A stretch of 64,000 bases of DNA from Rutpela maculata (lineage: Eukaryota; Arthropoda; Insecta; Coleoptera; Cerambycidae): positions 76,759,804 through 76,823,803 of the forward strand of contig OW386287.2 in assembly GCA_936432065.2 (NCBI GenBank). The letters are read 5' to 3'. This document shows positions 48,611 to 58,700 of the stretch, piece after piece; position 1 is the first letter of the stretch; the number at the start of each line of letters is the position of its first letter. Under the pieces are notes generated by a model. The model saw only the letters and a list, made by a program, of their open reading frames with translations, had not been told where the DNA came from and searched no databases. The translations under genes and the position numbers were made by a program.

Positions 48611-49709
48611 TCGATTGAGTAACACATGGAGAATGGCTTTGCCAAGCACCAGTGGTTTAAACAGTCACAGTCAACGAAGCACAACAAATGAGCCGCAAAG
48701 CAAAGCAGCGCTACGGATATAACGAGGAGCAGAACACAACTTCAGTCTTTAGAATCTTTTTAAAGAAGCTAACGCCATGATCAGTGAAACATCAAGTCAA
48801 ATTCGACGACCACGGCAACACCCGGAAGAAACCACTTCACATTTTTCCATTACCTTAGAAAAGTAAGTATTTTCAGTGCACGTTTTTACAATATTATATT
48901 ATTTTCGATAACACAGCCACACTAAAAGAAAAAAAAAGTTCTGTGCAGCGGACCAAATTATATGGATTTAGTGTATTTTTCGACGCTAAATCCGAATCCG
49001 TAGTCCAGTTTTGTTTTTTAGTCAAAAACATCCCTTAAAATGCTGTAAAATCATAGAAATAATGTAATAACTTTTAATGAAGCGTGAAAAGTGGTAGATG
49101 TTTTGTAGTCGAGAGTAGATAATATAAATTTGAGCCACAATACAAATTAAACCGAAATCCGCCCTTATGGGGGGTGCAAACTACCGCTAAAACTCAACCG
49201 ACGCAGGTGAGTGTAAATAACATGTACAAAGGCCAAATTTTTGTATCTCTTAGTGCAAAATATTTGACTGGTGCGACAACCAGCCATTACTCTCAAAGGG
49301 TAGAGACTCAACCCCATGGATGGTTAAAACTACCCCCACCCCTCATAGGTTTCAAAACAGGGAAAAAATTCAGGCTTTTGTAGTTTTAGGCAAGGTGAAC
49401 AAATATGGAGTAAATTCGTTCCAACCACCAATACACCACTAGAGACTACCCTTAAAGGGTGCTATGTTCAATGTGCTATGCTCAAATGTTACATATGGGT
49501 GCTATTAAAATTCGGAAAAGGTCAGATACTTGTAGCTCATTGTGTCAAATATATAAATCTGGTGCGACAACCACCCAATCTTTTTAATAAGGTGGAAAAT
49601 CATTCCATTTGGGGGTTAAAAACTATCCCCACATACGGACGGAAATAGACGAAAATTTAGTTAATTTAGATATACAGCTTACATATACAAAAAAATGGTT
49701 ACTGAATAG

Positions 49710-49745
49710 AAAAAAAAAAAAAAAGGAAAAGAAAAAACGGAAAAG
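49710..49745 (+). repeat. A-rich low-complexity run
   Basis: A14 followed by a GAAAA-type purine run. The Lys-rich and Phe-rich open frames over it are artefacts of composition. Confidence 0.7.
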
Positions 49746-49925
49746 ATATTTTGAGAGAAAAATCATAAGAAAAAGTATTTGGATTGATGGTCGAAAGTAT
49801 GATATAAATAGGAAAAAGAATAGCTTTACACAGATTAAAAGATAGATAAGTTGGTAAATGCTAAGATAAACAGTTGAATGAGCAGGTATGGTATAATAAA
49901 TAAAACACAACTGGTTAATACTTAA

Positions 49926-51031
49926 CCCTTTCGGGACGCACCAAGGAATGATACTCCTGTTTGTGCCGGCCGAGCGCAGGAAAATGCGCGCATTTTAGTC
50001 CATATAAAACGCGGGCTTTGACACTCGGAATGCCCCCCCCCCACTCGTATTTCATGTTTTTTTGGGTCGCTGATTACGAAAATTGGGGTTCCGCGGCTCT
50101 AAAAGTAGTGCTTTTCCTCTGCGAAAATTTTCGTAAACGCGGCGTTCCTCCTCGACATGAAAAAGATGATTTCCACACATCGGACTGGAAAATCGGCAAA
50201 TATATTTTGTCGGACAATTCGAAAATTGGATTCTACATATTTTTATTAAGCAATCTTGAAAAAATCAGCTGGTTATCAATAAATGTTTTAAAGTTATGTT
50301 ATGTTATGTTTAGGGTGGTAGTCACCCTTAACGTTCCAAAATTTTTGTCGGACAGTTTGTAGAAATATATAGAATATATATGTAGAATCCAGTTGCCTGA
50401 CAAAATATATTTGCCGATTTTCCAGTCCAACGTGTGGAAATCGTCTTTTACATGCCGAGAAGAAATGCCGCGTTTACGAAAATTTTCGCAGAGGACAAAA
50501 GTGATAGACTAGGCGCAATTATGCCGTACAAGAAGTTATACGAGGATATGTATAAATTACATTTATGTATGCGGGCACCTAGACTATAATGTTATGAATG
50601 TGCCAATTGTAATATTTTGCCAGTTCAGTATGTTCATCTAAAATAAGGACAAATTTTATGCTGAGGGTTAACCTCTAAATTGACGTAAAATGGAAAAATG
50701 ATGGAATTTTCTTTTCACTTTTTGATTTGAGTTTAGATGAATTGTACAATGAAGAATTTTTTTTTCCAACCCTTCAGGGGTGAAAACTATCCCTATATCG
50801 CTTTTAGATTGAAGTAACACTTAGAAAATAAGTAGAGATGTATATTTTTTAGTTTGCTTTCTGATAATAACACTAAAAAAATGTTTTCTCCCCTTGGTGA
50901 AAACTACCCTCAAGCTTGCAGGAAATTGAAATATATATATATATATATTTAATGTGTCGTGCGCCGCACCTGTACGGTCGTCAACAGCAGCTTAGTAAAA
51001 ACGTACGGATACGTCATTAGTCCCGAAAGGG
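49926..51031. mobile_element. piggyBac-type MITE (TTAA target)
   Basis: CCCTTTCGGGAC at the left and GTCCCGAAAGGG at the right, with TTAA directly outside (49922-49925 and 51032-51035). TTAA duplication and CCC termini are the piggyBac hallmark. Inside, 50110-50250 and 50370-50505 are inverted ('gcgaaaattttcgtaaacgc' with 'gcgtttacgaaaattttcgc', 'ggaaaatcggcaaatatatt' with 'aatatatttgccgattttcc'). An AT dinucleotide run lies at 50933-50949. No transposase. Confidence 0.88.
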
Positions 51032-51711
51032 TTAATATATGAAATTACTCCATACTTGTCTACCCTGCCTAAAACAAATGCCTGAATTTTCTGTTCCAGG
51101 ATATTATTATAATTTGTATATTTGGCACGATGAGCTACAAGTATTTGACCCTTTCCGAACTTCAATAGCACTTATATGCGTTATTTGAGCTCTTACCAAG
51201 GGTAGACTCTAGTCATGTGTCGCTGGTTGGAACGAATTCACTCCATAGTTGTTCACCCTGCCTAAAACTACAAAAACCTCAATTATTTTCCGTTTTGAAA
51301 CCTATGAGGGGTGGGGGTAGTTTTAACCCTCCATGGGGTTGAGTCTCTACCCTCTAAGAGTAACGGCTGGTTGTCGCACCAGATATAAAAATTTGGCCTT
51401 TGTACATATTCACACTCACCTGCTTCCCATAAGGGCGGATTTCGGTTTAATTTATAGAAATAGCTTACTGTGGCTTGAATTTATATTCTCTACTCTCGAC
51501 TACAAAACATCTACCATTTTTCATACTTCATTAAGAGTTATTACATTATTTCTATGATTTTACACCATTTTAAGGGATGTTTTTGACTAAAAAACAAATG
51601 ACACAATAGATCCTTTTTTGGACTTCAGATTCGGATACAGCGTTGAAAAATACACCAAATCCATATAATTTGATCCGCTGCACAGAATTTTTTTTTTGTG
51701 TGGCTGTGTAA

Positions 51712-53001
51712 TTCGGATGTTCCCCTAGTTTTTTAAATTTCTGACGTTTAACTGGTAGATCGGACAGACAGATTGACCCTGATTTTAATACTATTGTTTA
51801 TAAAATCATACCTCAGATGCCATCATCACGGTTGTCAACATGATGATTAGGCAGCAACATTATCCCTATAAATAGACCTTGCTCTATAAATCTTTACCAA
51901 GCAAGCTGCTGCACACTAAATTTATAATCCAGTAAAAACAGACATTCAATCTCAGAAAAATTCGCACAGAGCTAAAAATTGGTAGACCTTAAATACATTC
52001 TTACAAGTGAAATATCAAAAGTCCCCACTGATTCCACTTACTCTAAAAATTGTATTCAAGGTCAAAGGTCAAAAAAATTAAAGATTAAAAAGACATGATG
52101 ATGATGTTTATAATATCAATGAAAAGATATATAATCCATCTTGTTTCTTAGAGCAATCTACAGAAATCTAGCAACTAGAGGAACAAAGCGAAGAAGAAGA
52201 AAGAGAAGAACCAATAACTGTTGAAGTAGAATTTGAAGATACATAGGTCAACATTTGATCTAAGAACAATCACCAGACTTTACCAGAGTATACATAAGTT
52301 TTTTGGGTCGCTGATTCCGAATCCGAGGTTAGTTAAGCTTCATCACGTCAGGTTCTTGGTCATTTGAAGGTGAGAAAATTTGAAAAAATGTATGTTTATG
52401 TTTCTGAGGTCGCTGAATTCAAATCCACTGTTATTTTTACCCTTCAAGAACATCAGAGCATCTAGAGGTCATTTCAAGGCCTTTTTGAGATCATTTTGAG
52501 GTCAAATTAAGAAAAAGCGACTAAAAAATCTGGAAAAACGCTCAGATCAAATGTTGACCTGTGTTATTAATGATAACACAATTTTTTAAAAATCAGTCTC
52601 ATAATAGTCAGTTCCGGTTTGATAAAATTAACCACATCATTTCATTTTATCAACAGAAATCTAACTTTGTTTGAGCAGGACAAATCGTGGATTATGCCTA
52701 AAGGGGGGACCAAGTAAAAACGCGCCGAGTACTCTACCTCGAAGGTGATGTAGAAAATAGTGCATATTATGCAAAACATGAATTTTCCAATTTTTGAAAT
52801 CGCGATATCACAAAAAAAAATTTGTAGGGAAAAGGTATAAGGACTTTTTTGTAGAGAAATAATATAATCTACAAACTTCGTAATAACTATTTTTACAATA
52901 AGAGATATTTGTGAAAAAACGATTTTTATGACCTTGACCTTGAATGAAATATTTAGCACAAGTGGAATGGATAATAGGCCAGTGGAATTAGCAAATATGC
53001 A
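51712..53001. other. Unassigned DNA with repeat traces
   Basis: 52300-52420 contains two 'gtcgctga-ttc-aatcc' phrases and 'cacgtcaggtt', resembling the module of the 40380-40975 MITE. 52695-52750 ('aggggggaccaagtaaaaac', 'gcgccgagtactctacctcg') resembles the core of the 997-2243 fold-back. No gene. Confidence 0.45.
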
Positions 53002-54851
53002 TATTGTAATTCGTTTCAGGATGCCACGTGGGTTAAACGATAGTTTTATTGATTACGAACAGGACCCTGAATTTGGTCCACTTTTTGACCGCCGGAACAT
53101 TGTTTATTTAACGATTTATTGTTGAAAATTTCCAAAAAATCGACTTTTTTAAAGACAACTCAAAGACCTTTGACGATAGGTTTTTCATTTGTAGATACTG
53201 TTAGAACTTTGAGAAACGGTTCATTTGAGAGGTGTTTCGTTTAAAACGCTTGAAAATTTGTTTAAATAATTGCAAAAAACCGCGAAAATTTTAGCAATTT
53301 GCAAATATTTTTCATTCTTTAACGAAAGCACTTTAGTGCTTGAAACTTTGACAAAATATGTCCTTTATTACCCCTAAAATTTCATCAAAAAATTTGAATT
53401 AGTTTAAGAGATATTCAATTTGTTTATTAAAAACATAAATAATGTAAAATGCAAATTCACCCAGTTCCCGTTGTCGTAGAGGGTAGATCCGGACATCATT
53501 TTTTTGTTGAGACTTAAACTTTATGTTTTCATTAATGGTAAATCAAATTTGCATTATTTTCAACTTCAAAATGGCGTTTGAAAAGTCACATTTTGAGGTT
53601 AGGTTTTTTGCTAATAACTTTTAAACAAATAAAGATTTTGCAATATCGTTCTGATGTCTTTGTTGCTGGGGTTTTTTCACATATTTTCAAAAAAAAAATG
53701 ACTGTAGCCTTACTAGAAGCCGAGATGATTTTTTTTTTTAATAAATTCGTAATTTGTTTATTAATAAACATCAACAGCTGAAACTTGGCGAACAACTAGT
53801 TTAATAGTCTATCTTTGTAATAGAGCTGAGTTTGGGGGAAAAAATTCAATTTGCAACGATAACAATAATTAATTTTAAATCAGCGTCAGAATAGGAGAGA
53901 GAAGCATGAGTCATATCTGTAACACATTCATAAAATGATCGAGACGAGTTCAAATCCGTGCGTCAACCAAAAATTTACCATTTCTCCGATTTTGACTTTT
54001 TTTTTTTAATCTGAGGTAGCGTGATGAAATATCCGTCATGTCGATTTTTTCCTAATTAAACAATAATTTGTTATAAACAATTATTTTTGTTAAAAATTTT
54101 TTTACGAATTTATTAAAAAAAAATCATCTCGGCTTCTAGTAAGGCTAGTCATTTTTTTTTGAAAATGTGTGAAAGAACCTCAGAAGCAAAGATATGAGAA
54201 CGATATTGCAAAATCTTCATTTGTTTAAAAGTTATTAGAGAAAAACCTAACCTCAAAATGTGACACTTTTTCAAACGCCATTTTGAAGTTGAAAATAATG
54301 CAAATTTGATTTACCATTAATGAAAACATAAAGTTTAAGTCTCAACAAAAAAAATGATGTCCGGATCTACCCTCTACGACAACGGGGACTGGGTGAATTT
54401 GTATTTTACATTATTCATGTTTTTAATAAACAAATTGAATATCTCTTAAACTAATTCAAATTTTTTGATGAAATTTTAGAGGTAATAAAGGACATATTTT
54501 GTCAAAGTTTCAAGCACTAAAGTGCTTTCGTTAAAGAATGAAAAATATTGGCAAATTGCTAAAATTTTCGCGGTTTTTTGCAATTATTTAAACAAATTTT
54601 CAAGCGTTTTAAACGAAACACCTCTCAAATTAACCGTTTTTCAAAGTTCTAACACTATCTACAAATTGAAAAAGCTATCGTCAAAGGTCTTTGAGTTATC
54701 TTTAAAAAAGTCGATTTTTTTGAATTTTTCAACAATAAATCGTTAAATAAACAATATTCTGGCGGTCAAAAAGTGGACCAAATTCAGGGTCATGTTCGTA
54801 ATCAATAAAACTATTGTTTAATCCACGTGGCATCCTGAAACGAATTACAAT
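53002..54851. mobile_element. Large fold-back element with about 770-bp arms
   Basis: Left arm 53002-53771 and right arm 54091-54851 are near mirror images; spacer about 320 bp. Paired blocks: 'attgtaattcgtttcaggat' with 'atcctgaaacgaattacaat', 'ccgcgaaaattttagcaatt' with 'aattgctaaaattttcgcgg', 'gtagagggtagatccggaca' with 'tgtccggatctaccctctac', and 'ttactagaagccgagatgat' with 'atcatctcggcttctagtaa'. The arms look better preserved than those of other fold-backs here. No transposase; open frames are mirror copies. Confidence 0.88.
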
Positions 54852-55670
54852 AAATTTCAGTCTTTTTTTTTATTAGTTCTACTAGACTATAAGGACTTTT
54901 GGCATTTCATTTGTAGTTTTTAAGGTCTGTATCAATTTTTAGTTCTATGCAAATTTTTACGAGGTTTGGCCTTTTTTTGGCTATTTTTACTGGATTATTA
55001 CACCAACAATTCACATCCACACAAGTGGTGAATGAAAGTGTAAGTAATACGTAGCAGCTTCCTTTCTTTTTTCTTTTATCAAGTGGTATACAGAGTTTTT
55101 CATCAACATTCGTAACTTTACCCGAAAAAAGAATCATGATATTCAATGTCAAAATAAGTTTTATATTTTGTCGGGACGTACAATTATTTACAGTTTTTTA
55201 AATATATTTTGAAATATAATTAGATTTCACCATACAAAACAAAGATTTAAAGTTAAATCGTAGAAAATTTTACATTTTCTCTTTATAATAGAGAATAAAA
55301 TTTGTTGGTAGACAGTTTTTTACAAACTAAGTTAAATAGAAGAAAACATTTTGTCACAATTAATAATCTTAAAAAACTAAGAATATTTTTGCAATTTTTT
55401 AGGCCATAATAGATTTATTTTTTACAGTTTATTTGCTTGATAAAAATTTGCCTAGTCTTGTAAACAACATAATGATAAGAACATAGCATGTATGATTTAG
55501 TAAGTCTTATGTTAAACTATTTAATCTCAACAAATATTCTAATAGTGTGCACACAGTTCATATCATCTCCTATAAGATTAGAAAATTGAAAAACATTAGT
55601 AAAACTGTAACAAATACAAACAAACTTGTCAGTGTTCATCAACTAAATGTAGCCAATTTGTTATATAGTT
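54852..55670. other. AT-rich DNA, possibly 3' UTR of a minus-strand gene
   Basis: Lies downstream (minus sense) of the candidate terminal exon at 55671-55775. A minus-strand frame at 54907-55152 (81 aa, several Cys and Lys) has no recognised family. Confidence 0.3.
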
Positions 55671-55775
55671 CTAAGATTGTGTTGTGATCACTTTCACATC
55701 TTCAAGTTCAGTTGTGTTGCCCGGAGATGTTCCCTGTTCATTCCACAGTCTGTCATTCACCACAATCCTCAGCCA
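55671..55775 (-). CDS. Candidate terminal exon of a host gene
   Basis: Read on the minus strand, 'ctaatttaatctacag' (a branch-point-like CTAAT and an AG acceptor) precedes a 34-codon frame that begins 'WLRIVVNDRLWNEQGTSP' and ends 'EDVKVITTQS' at a TAG (55671-55673). Codon composition and GC content stand out against the AT-rich flanks. I do not recognise the protein. It may be an alternative last exon of the gene that also uses 56343-56393; both open in the same phase if their acceptors are as drawn. Upstream exons must lie to the right, and none was found. Confidence 0.5.
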   Translation of the reverse strand, partial: WLRIVVNDRLWNEQGTSPGNTTELEDVKVITTQS

Positions 55776-56342
55776 CTGTAGATTAAATTAGTCCAGAAAA
55801 ATCAACACTTTATTTTAAATTTAACTATGTCGCTCGTCCATCTATTATATTACAATTTAATTTATTAGGAAGTCCATCACTCCAGCAAACGAAAACACTG
55901 CACTATTATTTTTTTTCATTTTGGATTGCATAAAGCCCGATCCGAAGAGTGAGCTACTAAGTTTGTTATTTTACAACTATTTTACTATATAATCCATATA
56001 CCTTTAGTTTAAATCAATATTAAAAGAGTTTAAGAGAACCCACACGTACAAATTAACAAGAAATTTTAGCCACATAGAGAGGTCTCTCCACCAACTGATT
56101 GACCGGTTATGATGAAAAGCAACTGATTATAGCAAATGATTACAGTAAATAGATTCACGTAATAAAAAATTATATGGGTATCTATCAATTTCTAAAAACA
56201 TGCAAATCAAGAGTACGGATCAAGTAATAATCTCATACGTCTATGTGAAGTATATCAATAACAAGCTAGTAATAGATAACACTACAGTAAACAGCGGCCA
56301 TAACAATGTGTTTCTTTATTTTTAATATGATCTTTAGAAATT

Positions 56343-56393
56343 TTAATTGCGACCACCTCGTCCACCACGTCCTCTACTGTTATCTCCCCGGTC
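56343..56393 (-). CDS. Candidate terminal exon with RGG/RG repeats
   Basis: On the minus strand a 14-T polypyrimidine run and GTTACAG form a strong acceptor, followed by 16 codons reading DRGDNSRGRGGRGGRN and a TAA (56343-56345). RGG boxes bind RNA and are arginine-methylated; they are common at the C-terminus of RNA-binding proteins. An AATAAA word lies about 25 bases past the stop on the minus strand. The exon is too short to name the gene (an FMR1-, LSM- or hnRNP-type protein would all fit). Confidence 0.6.
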   Translation of the reverse strand, partial: DRGDNSRGRGGRGGRN

Positions 56394-56399
56394 CTGTAA

Positions 56400-56936
56400 C
56401 AAAAAAAAAAAAAATCATTAGTGACCTAAGTAAGTTTCAATTATACAGGTTCCGGCAATCAAATAGGACCATAAAACGAATTTATGGGTAACTGAACATT
56501 CATATCCAAGGGTAGGTACGGGGCAAATTGAATGGTGGAGGCTGACCAACTCGTTCGAGACAGAGAAACTTGAACAATTGGCCTATTTCACGAAAGAAAG
56601 TTTGATAAAAAGTGTCATGGCGAAAACTAGATTGTTATCACTAAATCATGATAACCAACAGTCTTTTTCATCATTTAAGAACGTGGCAACCATGATTAAC
56701 ACTGTTAATAGGTTGACCAACTTCTAAACTGACTGCTGGCAGCATTGTCCGATAAAGTGATAAATAGTAAAATTTGAATTATTTTAAATATTATAGACTA
56801 CAAAACAAACTAATAAAGATGATCTATAATCAATCAAAAGAGGCTCAACATTAAAGATAATGAAAACAAGGATATGATTATAATGATTATTATATTTTAT
56901 AGGTATTTCATTTTTACAAAGTTTGATAAAGGACAC
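56400..56936. other. Probable intron-like AT-rich DNA
   Basis: Upstream (minus sense) of the RGG exon; no further exon recognised. Confidence 0.35.
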
Positions 56937-57386
56937 TTTCCATATAGCCCCGTCAATGAACGTTCAATAAGGGGGTCTAGAGGGAAATGGCAAGATCACA
57001 ATTTTAGACTTGAGGGCTGTGTTTGGACTATTTAGGAGGTAAACATACCAAAAGTCCCCAAACATAGGAGGTGCGGGGGGTACAGGGGGGCACGAAGGTC
57101 CCGGTTTTTGGTTTTTCACTCATATCTTGAAATAATAATAATCAAAAAGTGGCTATATGCAAAATTAAAGCTGACTAAATAATCTACAATAATGTTTCTA
57201 TTAATTTTGGTCATATCTGTTATGATTCAGTAATTGATCTTTTAACTGTATTCCAACTTTATTATAAATTTATTATAATTTGAAAGAAAATTTTTAATAA
57301 CCATCGTGAAAAAAATTTGTTGCACAGATATCCATTTTATAGCAGACTGAACTCAAATATCGAATAAAAAAGGTCTCTGTGTCTGT

Positions 57387-57431
57387 AAGTGTGTGTGTGC
57401 TCGTGTGTATATGTATGTGTGTGTGTGAGTG
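57387..57431 (+). repeat. GT microsatellite, left arm
   Basis: Interrupted (GT)n; its mirror (CA)n is at 59245-59285 in the other arm. Confidence 0.8.
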
Positions 57432-57556
57432 TATACCGTTCCTTGTAAAAATGATAACTTCTGTTAGACTTAAAATATCTAATTACAATTTGGAACATAT
57501 GTAAAACAGCATAGTACAATAAGCCCTATTGAAATTGGGCCATATCTGTAATACAT

Positions 57557-57820
57557 GGTGATAACCAGAGGCCTACAAACTCTCACAACATAATCTTATT
57601 AAAAACACCATGTTCTAAATTTTAGGATAACATTGATATTATCATCTAATTTACATAAAGTTGGTTTGAACCTAACATACACCCGGTATATATTGCGGTT
57701 TATAAATCTTATACATCTTGATATTTTTGTATGCTTAATAAAAAAAAGCATTTTGCTCTGAAATTAAAATAAAACCTATATTACGTAAGAGTGAGAATTT
57801 GTAGGCCTCTGGTTATCACC
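57557..57820. mobile_element. 264-bp MITE with GGTGATAACC ends
   Basis: GGTGATAACCAGAGGCCTAC at the left and GTAGGCCTCTGGTTATCACC at the right are perfect inverted ends. AT flanks both sides (57555-57556 and 57821-57822). The opposite arm of the host fold-back reads straight through at the same site (reverse complement 'aatacatgcacagta', about 59138-59152), showing the empty site and a duplication of AT (or CAT). Confidence 0.88.
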
Positions 57821-58189
57821 ATGCACAGTAGGCTAGAACCAACTTTAAATGAAATGTGCATGCACTCTCTCAATTCCTATGGGAAATGGTAGCTTTATCT
57901 GTCCTGAAACAATTCCCGTAAACCCTGAAATCATTCCCTTGGCCGTTTTCTAGAAAATTCATTTTTAATCATTCCTTTTGAAAATTGATTTTTTGCATTG
58001 ATAAAAACAAGAATCTACTACATTTTTAAAGTCTCTGAATACCTAGACATATTTCAAACAACCTATCAGTTAAGTATCAGTTATCTTCTTCAATCCCGGA
58101 TTCTTACGTTTACACAATAGACAAAGACAATATCTATTTTGATCGTGCGTTTTTCATGATCTTTGGTTTTCATCATAGTCACAATATTC

Positions 58190-58700
58190 TTTGGCAATGA
58201 TGACGGTCTCGGATGTCTAGGATCGAGCAGGACTACTGCTCTTTAACCTAGTACATCGCTGTAGACCTGGACCGGCCACGTGCGCTAGTTGGACCTTGCT
58301 GGCTAAGACCTTTATCTTCTGGCGCTCTTCTGTCTTGATGATCATTCTTCGACATCTTGTCACCCCCGGGGGTAGGTAGTCATATGTCTGTTCGGAAGCT
58401 TTGGGGTATTTTTGGATGGGATTGACTGCCAAGAATGTCAATTGACATCCTGCCATTTAGATCAACGGTTAGGTAGGGATGAGCTATGTAGCTCGAGGAA
58501 GTGCAGACCTACGTACTTTGGTAGCACTTTCGGTCTGCACGGGGCTAGGTGACTACGGGTACTGGACGGTGTTTCGTCCGGTATCCGCAGGGTAGTGGGT
58601 GGGTGGTTGGATGATCGTAATGTCTCTTCTGCGGGTTTTCTTCATCGGCGGTCCATTCCACCGTTATCTGATTGAACGAAATGATCGTCGCGAACTATAT
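58190..58700. other. GC-rich core of the fold-back, unidentified
   Basis: A sharp rise in GC content within AT-rich DNA. A minus-strand frame (58217-58456) reads 'YDYLPPGVTRCRRMIIKTEE' and is followed in another frame by 'MSKNDHQDRRAPEDKG'. It resembles the 5' leader of a LINE in texture, but no catalytic motif is present. It could be a captured genomic fragment. Confidence 0.35.

Larger units (their letters stand above)
46179..48813. mobile_element. Penelope-like element pieces in inverted arrangement
   Basis: 46179-46385 and 48607-48813 are inverted copies (about 200 bp; 'gtttaaaccactggtgcttggcaaagcc' is shared). Between them is a minus-strand Penelope-like coding fragment (47958-48480) and, facing it, a short plus-strand copy of part of the same coding region (about 48515-48600). 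Penelope-like elements are known for terminal repeats in direct or inverted order and partial tandem copies, which fits. A hAT-type element (46386-47949) splits the left side. Confidence 0.7.
48912..51708. mobile_element. 2.8-kb long-TIR element, CACAG ends, TSD TAA
   Basis: Ends CACAGCCACAC and GTGTGGCTGTG, TAA outside both (48909-48911 and 51709-51711). The arms match for about 600 bp: 'gttctgtgcagcggacc' with 'ttgatccgctgcacagaat', 'aaaccgaaatccgccctta' with 'taagggcggatttcggttt', 'ggtgcgacaaccagcc' with 'ggctggttgtcgcacc', and 'ctacccccacccctcatagg' with 'cctatgaggggtgggggtag'. The termini resemble those at 40380-40975. The interior holds a TTAA-flanked MITE. No transposase. Confidence 0.88.

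Noticed and set aside
49609..49910. Lys-rich and Phe-rich open frames on opposite strands
   Set aside because: Produced by the A-rich run at 49710-49745.
50064..50362. 133-codon plus-strand frame over the piggyBac-type MITE
   Set aside because: Covers inverted arms of a non-coding MITE; the translation has no domain.
54907..55152. 81-codon minus-strand frame with several Cys
   Set aside because: No recognisable family or splice context; most likely chance or UTR sequence.
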